DNA of 64,000 nucleotides from Callaeas wilsoni (lineage: Eukaryota; Chordata; Aves; Passeriformes; Callaeidae). Numbering within the stretch: position 1 is the first letter of the stretch; the number at the start of each line of letters is the position of its first letter. The stretch lies in NCBI GenBank assembly GCA_013398955.1, contig VWPU01004219.1, positions 735-64,734 on the forward strand, given 5' to 3'. Of this stretch, positions 23,641-35,793 are shown one piece after another. A program made the translations under genes and the position numbers. Under the pieces are notes generated by a model. The model searched no databases, was not told the DNA's origin, and was given only the letters and a program-made list of their open reading frames with translations.

Positions 23641-26600
23641 CCCCAGCCTTGAGTGCTGGAAACACACAGGGTCTGACTCAACCGTGTCATCAGCTTGTGG
23701 GGTGACATGAGTGGGCACAGGCAGCCTGGCCCGGGTGGGGTGCTCATCCCAGCCCCCCATGACTGGGGTTTTCATGAGCCCAGAGTCTACTGCCCTCCCC
23801 ATGAGTTCATCAGCAAAGACTGTGGCAGTCGGGCTCCTCATGGCAGCACCTTCTCTCTGCTGATTTTTGGCTTCTTCTCGGGAGGCGAGGCTCGTGACTT
23901 GCTTACATTGCTGCCCTTTAAACAGGGAAATGATGAAAAACCTGCTTGTGGAAAGGGGAAACAATCGCCTCCCCTGCCTCCCTGAATGGGAGACAAGAAT
24001 AAGGAGGGAATTAAATACTTTCCTCAGTCAAACAATTTAAGGAGTTGAGCAGAAACCACTGGGCCATAAGCAGAGTGAAAATGAAAATGTTAAAACCATG
24101 AGATACTCAAGTCTCTTCCCGTGTGCCACAGGCAGACCAGGCACTTTTGGGGTAAGTTACAAAATTCTGATGCACTGAAAAGCACTAAAGCCATGAGGGC
24201 CCCTCTGGGCTCTGCTGCTGGGCCAGGGCACACCATGGGTCCTTCTCCCAGACTTCACTGGCTTGGCTGGCACTGGGGCAGCACTGGCAGAGCCCCGGGC
24301 CCGGTGTTGCTGTCTGGGTCGTTAACAGCAGCAGTAAGTTTAGCCGGGGCACTCGCTAATCCGGGATTGACAGCTGGCCCCGCGCGCCTGGCCCGGCCTC
24401 CCGCAGGCTATTTAAACCCCATATTAATTTGTTTAATGTCATCAGCAGTTTGGTGTTACTGCAAGGAGCGTCGAGCAGAGGGAGCTGGAAATGTAAAGAC
24501 TGGGAGGAGCAGGGGGCTGACAACCATATGATGGCTTTTCTCCTCTTCCCGGGAATAACCACAAGCCATGAGCAAGTCTGGTGTCTCCTGACCTCCAGCC
24601 CCTCTGGCAAGGACCAGTTGGACCAATGTACAGCCCTGACTCCTGCTCCATCCTCCATTTGCCCTCATCCAGCCCTGACCAGCCCCTCCAGTTCTACCCA
24701 GCAATTCCCTCAAGAAATCCTCTCCCAGCTGCAGCTCATGCTGCATTTATCCCAGCCAGGCGAGCAGGTCCTGGCCGGCATGGCCGTGGCTGAAAGGGCT
24801 CGAATTGGAGTGACACGGAGGGGTGGGAGGGAGGAACGGTGGTGTGGGATGCTGCACTTTGTGGCCGAGCCTTTGAGGCCAGCTGGAGCAGAGGCTAATT
24901 GCAGGTGCTGATTACAGCCCCTGCCATTAACGCCTCCGGCCCTCCCTGCCCAGCCCAGCGGATCACTGGAATTTCCCAGCTCCACAGTGTGGGTCCGTCC
25001 GGTGCATGACTTGCTATATTTGTCCCTGTACCCCAGAGCTGGCATAGGGCAGCAGCACAAACCCTCCCACAGGGTCCAGACCCACATCCCCCTCCCAGTG
25101 GTGCTGCCAGCTGCCCCACATCCCAGGGAGCAAAACCCGTGGCTGCTGCTCCCCGCAACCTCCACTGTGGGATGAAGCTGCTGAAGCATCTACCCTGGAG
25201 AGGCCGAGAAGGGTGCCTAGGGGCCATGACAACCAGCTCCACCATCCCGTGGGAGGCACTAAAAAAACCCCAGAGCCAACATGGGTCAGATGCCACAGCC
25301 ACTCGTGGTCACCACTTTCCAACACAGGTTGATATCCTCCTGCAGAACACTGATGGCCGAGCATCCCGAGAGCGTGGGGATGGAACCAGAGGGTTCCTTG
25401 TGAAATGGCCCCGGGCCCCAGCCCTCAGCCTGCAGCTCATCACACACATCCCGGGAGAGGCAAATCCCAAACACGCATTAAGAGGGGGGAGCGTTTGCCA
25501 GCAGCTGCTGTAGAGCCGGGCTTGCTTGGGCAGGTCTGCTCAAATCCTGCCTGTGGCTTAAAGGATGAGGGAGGGCAGGGTGAGGGCTCAGGCTCGGTTG
25601 GGGCACTAATGTCACCAATTCACTGGGCTCTTTGAGAGGACAGACTCCAGGAACCACAACAGAGGGATTACTCCGAACCCTGCTGAGGGCAGTGTTAAAC
25701 TCTTTGCTGGCTGAGGGACGTCCAGGACTGGCTCTTCCCAGCCTTAGACTCCAGAGGCACCCTGGCAAATAGTGACCAGCACTGGGCAATGAACACATCA
25801 ATAAAGGAGAAGGGAGACAGAGATAAAAGCCCAGCAGGAACTGCTCCCCTGCCCAAGTCTGCTGAGCCTTCCAGAGCCTTTCTGACTGACTTTGTTCACC
25901 AAGGATTTAGGGTATAATTTGGGGGTGAAAGACGACAGATAGGATCAAGACTGATACACCTGGAGGATGTGTATCGGTTTTCTTCTGCTCTGTAACTTGA
26001 GCCCCATCAGAAGCAGAAGGCTCCGGCTGAAGCAGCCGCCGGCGGTTCATCCCTGCCGGGCCAGGAAGGCAGGCACTGACCTTTCCTGCTCCTGAGTTTG
26101 CTCAGGATTAAGGTAACATATTTTAAGGGCTGAATCCTCCTCCCCCGGGGGGGTTCCCACACAAAGAGAATGGGGTTTGTGGCTCACAGTCCCCCATGAC
26201 CCCCCTGATAAACAGAGACTTGCCAAACTGCTGAGTTCACAGTGACCACCCAGATCCATTTTTTTTTTAATCCCCAGTTTTTTAATGAATCCTTCCTGCA
26301 GATTTCTGCTTTTATGCATCTTAAAAGAGCAAACCTGGGAGCTATGTGTCAGTGGAGGGGTCTGGCAACCCTAGGGGACACACACCCCCAGCTCTGACCC
26401 CCAAGGATGAGCCAAGGTGGGCAGGGCTTTGGGAGCAGAGCGATGGCCTGCGCCTCCCACCCTCATCATCTTTCCCAGGGAGATGGCTAATTACAAAGGC
26501 ATCCAGGACAGGTCTGCGAATAGGGTGGAGAATCTGGATGACCTAAATATATTTAATTATCAAGAAAAGAGGTGGAAATTACACCTGGAAATAGTTTTGG

Positions 26601-27639
26601 CGAGAGAGTGTAAGATTTTTCCATCTAATCGAGGAGGGCCCTCCTGGAAGAGAAAGGGCAGAGGGTTACACCTTGCCAGCACACCTGGCACAGTGCACAT
26701 TTGCTGGGGGGCCACAGCGCCCATATGGAGTCAGCTGAGGCTTGGCATGGAAACCAGCTACCCAAAATCTTCCAGGTGCTTAATTAGCCAGGGGTGATGC
26801 TGGCTCTGGTCTCACCCATCAGGTTCCTGCCTAGCTTTGGCCCCTCAGGAGCTGTTGGGACCAGGGAGCTCATCCGGGCACACGCTCTGGTGCCACGGCA
26901 CAGAGCACACTGAGACACTCCAGCTGGCACGGCAACAGCCAGATAAATGAAACTATTCCTTATAAATCTGTGGCTGTAGAAAATACCAAAGGTGGGCTGG
27001 AGAAGTGTTGTGGGCAAACATTCCAAAAGCAACGATAACTTGGGGGCACGAAAAAGGAAGGGAACTGAATTTCAGGTGAGCAGGCAGTGCCTGCAGGCAG
27101 AGGCAACCCTGCTCCAACTGCTCTGGCAACTCCAACAGCTCTGACAACTCCGACAGCCCAGACACGACTCACATGCTTCAAAAGCAGAGCTGGGGGCAGC
27201 CCAGGGAGGCTGCAGGGAAAGGCCACAGTCCTTGTGCCAGAAGGATACACGGCTACGCACACCAGTCCCTCACGGCCAGCTCATCCAGAGCTCTGCACCG
27301 CCCTGCTCCCAGCATCACCGGCTCTCCTGGCAGCACCAGGACCACAGAGCAGGCCCCTGGCTCCCTGCTCCCAATCCCACACTGTGGACGTGGCTCCAAA
27401 GCCAGAATCCCATTTTCTCCCTCTGCACACCCGCGCTGACACCACGGGGTTATGGAAAGGAGAGCTCACTCTGGGAAAGAGGCAGAAGCATGACGAGGGG
27501 AGATCATCTCTTCAGAGAAAATTTTATATTGCTTACGACTTACTGTCTGGGAACATAAAACAGTTTAAGCAGCCAACCCTAAATCACAGTGACAGCTCTA
27601 CACTACCCACAACCCCCCGCTTGCCCTCCCCCAGCTCCC

Positions 27640-28000
27640 CCCGACCTGCCTCCCCTCCCCATTCGCCCGGTTCCGAACGCTCGCTCCTCCCGTGTCCCCG
27701 GGCGAGCGGCACACGCGTGTGCACACACACGCAGAGACGCAGCGGGCACGGAGAGGGGCCCGAGGCTGGAAGCCGGGGGAGGGATGAGCTGCGTTTCCAT
27801 CACTGAGACCCGGACAAGTCACTTCCCCGTGGCTGTCACCCCTCCCCAGTCCCCCCCGTTCAGTCCCGGTGCTCTTTGGGACGGCGCCCGGGCACGGGGC
27901 GGCCGCGCAGCCCTCGCACGCACAGCCCGGCACGACCTGCTCCTTCCAGCACCTCTAATCGCCGGTGACAGCCGCGGTGGGAGCGGGAAGCTACGGGATG
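27640..28000. promoter_or_regulatory. CpG-rich stretch in ZNF385C intron, unassigned
   Basis: A C-rich, CpG-rich stretch of about 360 bp, including a short CACACACACGC tract near 27721. It could be an intronic CpG island with enhancer or non-coding promoter activity. No exon boundaries compatible with ZNF385C were identified. Confidence 0.3.
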
Positions 28001-31000
28001 CAGCTGGGTGCTGTGGGATGCAGCAGGATGTTTGCCTCTCTCCCACGTCAGAGCAGGACAGTGGCTGCCTCCGTCCTGAGAGCAGCAGAGCCGCCCGGGG
28101 ATGCCGAGGTCCCCCATGTCCTCACCCCTCTCTGGGGGTGTTTAAGACACAGCAGCCCCCAAGTGCTCGGGGGGGCAAAGACAAGTCCCCCCAAAAGGAT
28201 GCATTTGGATCCGATGCCTGGGGTGGCCACAAGAGCCTGACCCTAGAGCATCCCCAGCGCTGGGCACCCTTCCTAAGGGGACATCACCCCCATCCCGGGG
28301 ACCTCACCCCTGCTCAGAGCTGCTGCTGGAGCTCTGGAAAAGGCTCCTTCAGGCTCAGAGCTCTCTCGGGACGGGGACCAGTGGATGCCGACGAGTTGGG
28401 ACACGCTCACAGTTCAGCTGCTGCTTTGACCATTTTTTCCCCACTTGAAATAAATCCCAGGCTTTCCTCTTCCAAATCTGCTGAGCTGATGCTACATGGG
28501 AAATTGCAAAATATTCCATGGCTACGTATTCCTCGTTGTTCTTAATCCACTTCTAATTAATGTCACGTGTGTCGCAGCCCTGAGCTGAGTGGCCGTGAAA
28601 CACTATTGAGGCAACTTGACAGCAAACCGACTGGAAGAAAGTGACAGCAAAATCCGCGATTAAAGAGAAATGGCTCACAACCGCAGGGCTTAAAAATAAC
28701 ACGAGGCAATTTTCCTACTGATTTTGGGAAAAATTGCCGCTGCCAGCAGCACAGCACAGCCTCTGCCAGCACCACAGCAGTGGCACCCGGACACCCCCAT
28801 GGCCTGGGCAGCCCCCACCAGATGATACTTGATATATATTATCTGACTTTGATATATTTTGGCTTGGTCTCTATATTTCTTAAGGCAAAGCCCTTCCATG
28901 GATGCAGCTGGAGCATCCACCCGAGCATCCAAGCCCCTGCCATGGGGGGCTCCCACCTCCTTCATGCCCCAGCAGCACAAGCAAAGCCCTGCAGCTTGTC
29001 TGTGTCATTTTATGGCCAAGAGTTTAAATTTCAAGGATCTTTTTAGACTGTGTCAGGAAAAAATATCCCTGAAGCTCTGACCAGAACTGGGGTGCAGAGC
29101 CGGAGGTCAGACTCCTGCTGGGGAAGGCTCCACACCACAAAAACCTTCCAGCCAAAGCTGACCGCTAATCAATTCATTTTCTATTTGAACTTACTGACTC
29201 AATAAAATCAGAGATTAATTATGCTACGGTTATTAATCCACAGAAAGCTGAATAGCTGGGCTTTTCAGAGGGACAGCAAGCTAATGGGGTATTTTCTGAA
29301 GATTTAGAAAGGGAGCAGTTTTCTCTGGATTCATGGGCCAGCACAAAGTCGATGTGCAGGGTCTGGGCTCATGAGCCGCCTCTCACATGGAGCCCAGGTC
29401 CTTTCTCCCAGAGAAACTGGTTTTTTTGGTAGAAAAAGAGCATTTAGTGAAACAGGGCTTTTCTGCCAGTTCCGAATGACAGGGGTAAATCCCTCCCCTT
29501 CTCAGTCCTCCCAGCTCTGTCCCCAAGAGCCCCAAAGGACATCCCTGCACCCCAACCCTATGCCCCAATGGGAAGGGAGAAGCCTGGGAATGAGCAGAGG
29601 GAAGGAAAATGTACAATTACCCAACTGAGCTTCTTCAAATTATTCCTGATCCCAGCCAACATCTTTAAGACATGAAAAAACCATTATATTTCTCCCACTG
29701 AGATTCCAGGTTATTCAAATCTGATCTGAAAAGCTATTTTTGCTCATCTTTGCTCACAGCTGAAGGGAGCAGCCGAGGCCAATGGAGCAGGAGGATTCCA
29801 TATGTTTGTCCTTCACAAATTCACAGAAGCTTAAAATCTGAACCCCGGTGCTGCTTGGGCATGAGGTATTGATCAGCACCCGGCAGATGCAGGGTCTGTC
29901 CTGGCCAAATGTTAAATCCCCTTTAACACTTAGGCTGGGCATGGATCTGATGTTGGGAAGTTTGGGAGAGCCCGATGTGCTGCCAATGCACCCAGAGACA
30001 GACACTCCGAAGTGGCTCCCATGCCAGCCAGGTCCTGGCCTGTCCCTGCCAAATTTCTCCAAAAGGTCCCAAAAGCAGGAGAGCAGCAAACTGCTGCAGG
30101 AAGTAAGGAGGAAGCAAGAAAGAAAAACTTTTCCTCTGGCATTGCTGGAGCAGGTCCTGGCAGGCACCAAGGCTGGGCATGGCCAGGAGCTTCATCAAGG
30201 GCAGATGTGAGACTGTCCCAGCCCTAGCCTAGTGGTGACATGACTGCTGCACCCCGATTAGTCCCAATTAGACTCTAATCCCACATGTTTGCAGATTGTT
30301 TAAATCAATACATTGGGATTATGGCAGACAAAGCCCCGCTGAACATCGCTGAAACGGATTGGCACCCGTTTGCTGGGTAATGAACAGCTGAAAGGCTGTG
30401 ACAGCAGAGAGCCATGGGGGAAGGAGGAGGAAATGCAGCTGAGCAACGAGATACCGGAGCACAAAGAGCAGGGTCATGGAAAAGGAACATGGCCCAGGAC
30501 CACAGAGCACGATCATGGCGCAGCATTATGGAGCGGGATCACACCCCTGCCAGACTGCCCACGGTCAGACCCACTGGTTCCCCTCCCTCTGCTGCCTTCC
30601 ACCCCAGGGCACGGCTTTCCCAGGTGCTGCTCTGGGTGGTTTTCAGGAGTTGTCTCCCAGCAGAGCTATCCCAGCCCAGCAGAGAGCACAAGCATGGACT
30701 CCTTGGTCAGTGCAACATGCGACAACCCAGCCTCAGGCACCGTGACCCCAGCTCTGCAGGAGCCATTCAAGGGGAGTGGGTTCCCCGCCAGCTGCCAAAA
30801 TCAGGGAGTTCATCTGGCACCCTCTGTGAAACCCAAGAGAATCCCACCAGCAGCCGCCAGCCCCCCCTGACTCCTGGAGCAGCCCAGGCTCCCCCGGGGT
30901 CCCCACGTCCCCTGCCGGGGGCCCCGCTCTCTGCTGCAGACCCAGTGATGCTGAAGCTGTCACAGCGATTTCTCTGCTCATCTCAAACCTTTCTGCTCCC

Positions 31001-33378
31001 AAACACGCATGGACAGACATTTCAGCGGATAATTGGGAAACCCAGGATCTTTCCCTTTGCAAGGAACAGCAGTTCCAGGGCTGTGTTGCAGAGCGGGGGG
31101 ACAGCACCAGGCAGCCCCAGTGTGAGGTGGGGTGACAGCACCAGGCAGCCAGGGAGAGGGTCAGGGTACATAATGCCACGCGATACTGGAGAGGAGGAAG
31201 AGCTTATGACACAAATCAGCCCCAGGGCACAGCTGCCTCTGGGTGTTTTGGCCCTGCCTTGGCATTCAGTTTAGGGGAGCAGCTCAGCAGCCTCCAAAAC
31301 CAAGAAAAGTGGTTTGAGTTGGGCTCGGGGCTTGTGTGAACCCTCCTGGCACAGGAGATGCCTGAACAGTGTGTCCTTCCCATGGACCCTGGCCAAAGGG
31401 GTATGAGCTGCTGTCAAGTCAGATTTGCCTGGGAAACCAGAGCCTCGTGCTCCAAAGGAGAGTGCTTCCCGCTGCCTTTCAGGGAGATGTGAGCTGGCAG
31501 AGCCCACAGACAATGCTCTGGTAGCAGCGAGTGCGAGCTGTTCTTTACATCCCATGACTTTCACAAGACACTGGTGGAAAGGACTTTTGGGGAGAGGAAT
31601 GGATCAGGGTGTAAGTTCTGAAATGCTTCAGCTCAGCCTGTCCTGTAATGGGAGCCCCAGAAATCATCCAGGATGAGGGGAAGCAGCAGCCCCCTGTCCC
31701 TGACCCTGCAGCCACTGGTCCCCATTTTGGGGTGGCTCAGCTCCTCCTGCTCATTCAGCACCAGACAGTGGTTCGGTTCCCGAGGACTCTCAGAGCGAAC
31801 TGAGATCGCTTGGGCTCCCTGGGAAATCACAGGCAGTAATTAAATCACTCGTGACCCAGTTGGATTAGAACAGGCATCTGCGACATGAAAACGTCTTTCA
31901 TCTGTGAGCACCCTGTATCTAATCACCACCTTTCACCATGATTCCATACAGGACAACAAGGATCTGGGATCTGTCTTGCAAAACGAAATGTCTGATAAGC
32001 AATAATTTGTTTTTAAGTTGGGGGCTTTCTGGTACAGAGCTAATGAATTGTAATGACACTGATTAGCATGTTTGCCAGTGACGCTCCTCTGCAGCTTTGC
32101 TCCACGAGACGCCAGCGATCACAGCCTGTGCAGGAAGAACAGATCCGAGGAGCCAGAGGGGAATGGGGAGACTGAACGGTGGCTGGGAAGCTGCCTTTGA
32201 TGTAGCTGTAGATGTCAGCATGAGACAGAGATTCCAGCCCAGAGGAACATCCCATCTTTGTCTAACTCAATTATTTAATTTAATCCACTGTCATTAACCT
32301 CCCAAGGCTCCCCCAGTGCTGACACGCCACTGGAGCCATGTTAGCCATTCCTGTCTGTGGGCTGTGCCAGGCTGTGCCCAGCACCGGAGCAGGCAGCTGC
32401 CCAAGAAGGGGTGACTGCTCCCAGGACTGCAGGCAGATGCATTTTCTCAGTACCCGAAGGTGCAGGTCTGGCTGGTGAAGGGCTCCTAGAGGAGTGTGAT
32501 GAGGCAGGGCAGGGCTTCCCCAGCACCCCATCACCCGGCCAGCCCTGCCTGTGCCCTCCTGCCCATGCGCTGCAGCCCAGCCAGGAGCTTGTCCTGCACT
32601 TATCCTCAGCTCACTGGGGCAAGGCAGACAGGGCTGGTCCCCTTTGCGTTTTGGGGGACGCGCACGGCACCAAGTACCCCCAGTGCCAGTGGCACGAGCG
32701 GTGCAGAGGGGACGCAGGAGTCACATCAGTCACTTCCCAGCCACCCAGCGTCACGCCTCAGGAGGCTGGAAAAGGCTCACGGTGACAACGCTGGAAGTGA
32801 CATTTTTAACCAAAAGTGCAGGGAAAGGTCAGCTCCGGCGGGAGCAGGAGGGCCAGGCAGGCACGGGGAGCAGCTGCCGCCTGCTATTTCCCCACATAAG
32901 CACATCAGAGCCCCGCACTCGTGGGAGTGACCGCGCCTTGCCCGACAGAGCGGAGCGTGTGGGGCCGACAGCGCGGGGCCCCGGGGTGCGCAGGCTGCGC
33001 GCCCCGGCTCTGGCAGAGGTCACGGACGGTGCAGAAGCACAAAGAGCAGAGTGACGTGCTCCGAGATTCTTTGGCTCAGTAGGATAATGCATCCCTGGAC
33101 AGCCTCCCATCAGGCCACAACCAGATCGAAGGGAGAAGCTGGAAGCTGCAGGCTGGAATTTATGAGCCCTATCCCCATTAAAATAGGCGGCGATATTTCC
33201 ATCTGTCAGTAATGTTGATGAAGGGATCTGCTCCTTTGCATATCCCAGGCCTTACCCAAACAAAACCAGCATCAGTCAGGGCAGGATTTGGCACACAGAT
33301 GACTATTGCCCTGCTAGGAATTTATGGCTCCAGCCTGCCCAGTCTCTAGTAAGAGCAGGAGCAGGGAACCATATAAAC

Positions 33379-33421
33379 TTTAAGGTCCCTTCCACCCCAA
33401 GGCATTCTGTGATCCTATGAA
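33379..33421 (+). mobile_element. CR1 LINE remnant (3' end only)
   Basis: The stretch from ACTTTAAGGTCCCTTCC through the ATTCTGTGATCCTATGA-like end matches the well-known 3' terminus of bird CR1 retroposons, with about one and a half diverged copies of the terminal octamer. Only the extreme 3' end is recognisable; the upstream 300 bases show no clear CR1 coding remnant. It is old and heavily truncated, and lies about 750 bases downstream of ZNF385C exon 2. Confidence 0.75.
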
Positions 33422-34165
33422 TTTCCCTTCGTTTGCTGCTAACAACAAACCTTTACAGCCAAAGGCTCAGGTGGAGCAGGTCAGCCATGGTGACAGGGTG
33501 ACATTTCTGGGCACATTTCCCTGCTTTTGTGCATAAAATCTGCAGCAGCCAGCTGGGCCCGGCCAGGTGAATGCTGGCAGATGGCACAGAGGGCAAGTGA
33601 GTCCTTGCCCTTGCAGAAGCTCCTGCCCAGCAGCACAGCACCTCCATGTGCCAGCGTTCCTGCCGTGTGCCGGCATCCTGCCGCAGCCAACAGGTGAGGG
33701 GCCTCAGCACCAACAGCTAAGCAGCATTTTGAATCAAACTCAGCACAGATACAGGAGATGTGCACAGCAGGAGCCTGGTCAGGTTGGCACCTGGAAAGCA
33801 GCATCCAGTAGCCCAGCAACTGACAGCCACTCCAGCCTTGGACACTAATGTCCCCGCTGCACAAACCATCTACAGAGCTCAAGAAGACACCCACAAGGAC
33901 AGAGCAGCAGCAACCACACTTGCACATGGACAGACCCACATGTGTCCATCCCTCTGCTGCTGCAGCATGGACTCTTGGGCCCCAAAACCACTTGAGGACT
34001 GGCAGTGACAGCTGGGGGAAGCCCTGCAGTTCAGGTAGACTAGCAAGTGACAGTTGCCGAGGACAAAAATACAGCATTTCTGAACCTTCCATGAGCCCAA
34101 CAGAGCAGCTGTGCCAGAACGAGGGCAGCCTTTGGGCAACCTTGACCTGCTGGGTGGGCTCCTAC

Positions 34166-34414
34166 CTTGGGCTGCTGGCATCTTCCCCTTGTTTAGCTGC
34201 TTGAGGCGCTTCTGGTGGGACTTGCCGTTGTAGTGGATCTGCGCCTGTGCAGCCGAGTTGAGTTGGATATTGCAGACCTCGCAAAGCGTGAACGACTGGT
34301 GCTTCTTCTCCCGCTTCATGCGCTGCTCTGGCTGGCTGGGGGGGCAGCTGGCCTCCTCCACCACCTGCACTGCGCTCTCGGGGCTGTGGGATGGGCTCAG
34401 GGGTCGCTTCATGC
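34166..34414 (-). CDS. ZNF385C: ZNF385C exon carrying zinc finger 1 (long isoform)
   Basis: The exon begins GC-ATG-AAG after the acceptor AG at 34416-34415 and ends at a GTAGG donor starting at 34165. From its internal methionine it reads MKRPLSPSHSPES, then a basic KREKK stretch, then one complete matrin/JAZ-type zinc finger. Counted from that methionine, C44, C47, H60 and H66 give the spacing C-x2-C-x12-H-x5-H. A basic tail (KRLKQLNKGK) follows. Entry and exit are both phase 1. With the exon at 52639-52675 upstream, the leading GC completes a glycine codon and the methionine becomes residue 14. The exon could also supply its own start if the upstream exon were non-coding. The next exon in the series is at 5946-6088, about 28 kb away. 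Confidence 0.88.
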
Positions 34415-35229
34415 CTGCGGGAGGAAGGACAGACCCACTGTGAGGACAGGGGGACAGGAACAGGTGCCAGGTGAGGCAGGAGAGCCCAGCACAGGTCCCA
34501 CGCCTGTAGTGTGTCTGAATCTGGGGGCATCCCTGAGCAAGTGCAACAGCGTTTGGGCAAGACGACATGAGCAGCAGCATTCCCAGGAGGTTAGTGCTGG
34601 AGTAGAGAATAACCCACTTCTTCCAAGTTTCCAGCTCCAGACGACACTCCTTGTGTCAGGTCAAGTCTCTCTGTTCACTTGTGGGCAGCACTGTGGGTTG
34701 GCCCAAGGCAGAGTTAGGACAGAACCAACTCTTTGCAGGCAAGAGATTCAGCTGGCAGGACTCGTGTGCGGTGCGGGTGTCCCAGAGCCCGTCCCCACCA
34801 CGGCTGAAGAATGACTGGCACTGGCACTATCGGCCACCAGCAGGTGCCTGTCCTGAACATGGGGCTCTGTGGGACCAACTTGCATCAGGAGCTGGAGCCC
34901 CAGACCCACACAGGGACACCACAGAGAAGAGCTGCCCATGGAGGGACTGGGGTCAACTGGGGACAGTCCTCCAGCGGTCTTTGCCTTGCAGGGACATTGT
35001 TCCTGGTGCCTGACCCCGAGCTAGGAATCGGTGGGATATCCAGAACAGCCTCGGAGGCGCGAAGGTCACCCGAGCCCTGCGATCCAGTTACCACCTTGGA
35101 GCTGGCAGCTGCGGCTTACAAATACCCGCAGGCACGCTGCGCCAAGACACCCCAAGGGGCCAAGGCAGGGGCCGGGGTGTCTGTGGGTGGCCAGGCAGGA
35201 CCCGAGGGTGCCCTGCAGGGATGTCTCTG

Positions 35230-35560
35230 GCATCCTCGGCAGGGCTGCATGGCGACCGTGCGGGGCTCAGCCGCCCGCCCGCTCCTCGGGCAGCAGGGGC
35301 CAGACCGGGGGCTTTGGCTCGGGCAGTGGGCTGCCCAAAACCCCGCTGTGCCGTGCCGGCGTGGCCGCCCCCCAGCACTCAGCACCCAGCAGGCCACGAG
35401 GGTCCGGTCCTCGGGCCCGCCGGGCAGTCCGGGGGTCTCGGTTCGCTGCAGCCCCGGCCGCGGCCCCGCGGTGGCGCCTCCGCTCCGCGCCGGTCCCGCG
35501 CGTGAGTCCCGCGGCGGGCGGGAGCCGGGACCGGGGACGGCGGGACCGGGGCAATGGAAC
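35230..35560. promoter_or_regulatory. CpG island in ZNF385C intron 1, unassigned
   Basis: This dense CpG stretch lies about 0.8-1.1 kb upstream of the zinc-finger-1 exon. It ends on the plus strand in a perfect GTGAGT donor at 35502-35507, which could mark a divergent non-coding transcript. I see no matching minus-strand first exon with a convincing donor. It may be a promoter, an enhancer, or simply GC-rich flank of the adjoining minisatellite. Confidence 0.35.
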
Positions 35561-35793
35561 AATGGGGACAGGGAACAGTGGGGACAGGGAACAGTGGGGA
35601 CACGAGGGGACAGCGGGAACAGCAGAGACAGGGGGACAACGAGGACAGAGGACAGCGGGGACATGGGGACAACGAGGAGAGGGGACAGCGGGGACAAGGG
35701 GCAGCGGGGACAGAGGGCAGCGAGGACAGAGGGCAGTGGGGACTGGGGACAGCGGGGACTTGGGACAGCGGAGACAGAGGGCAGCGGGTTCCC
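35526..35793. repeat. Purine-rich GGGGACAG-type minisatellite
   Basis: About 270 bp of imperfect repeats built from GGGGACAG, GGGAACAG and GGGGACAGCG units of about 8-12 bp, all purines plus C/T at fixed sites on the plus strand. It abuts a CpG island (35230-35560). Runs of three to five G at short intervals could form G-quadruplexes on the plus strand. Long open frames here (such as 34811-35839 plus) follow from the repeat. Confidence 0.88.

Larger units (their letters stand above)
16191..34165. other. ZNF385C: ZNF385C intron 2, portion upstream of the nested gene
   Basis: About 18 kb of intron. It contains the alternative promoter island (22860-23640), two unassigned CpG-rich stretches (21690-22090 and 27640-28000), the CR1 remnant (33379-33421) and AT-rich blocks near 20500-20880 and 29160-29260 that may be regulatory. 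A TATTTAAA box flanked by GC-rich DNA occurs at about 24410. No protein-coding exon beyond those listed was found. Confidence 0.7.

Noticed and set aside
22684..23964. 426-codon minus-strand open frame over the second CpG island
   Set aside because: GC-rich stop-poor sequence without a recognisable domain. The real signal here is the donor after ATGCTTCTAG in another frame.
30414..31274. 286-codon plus-strand open frame in the intron
   Set aside because: No domain, no splice context and low-complexity composition; treated as chance.
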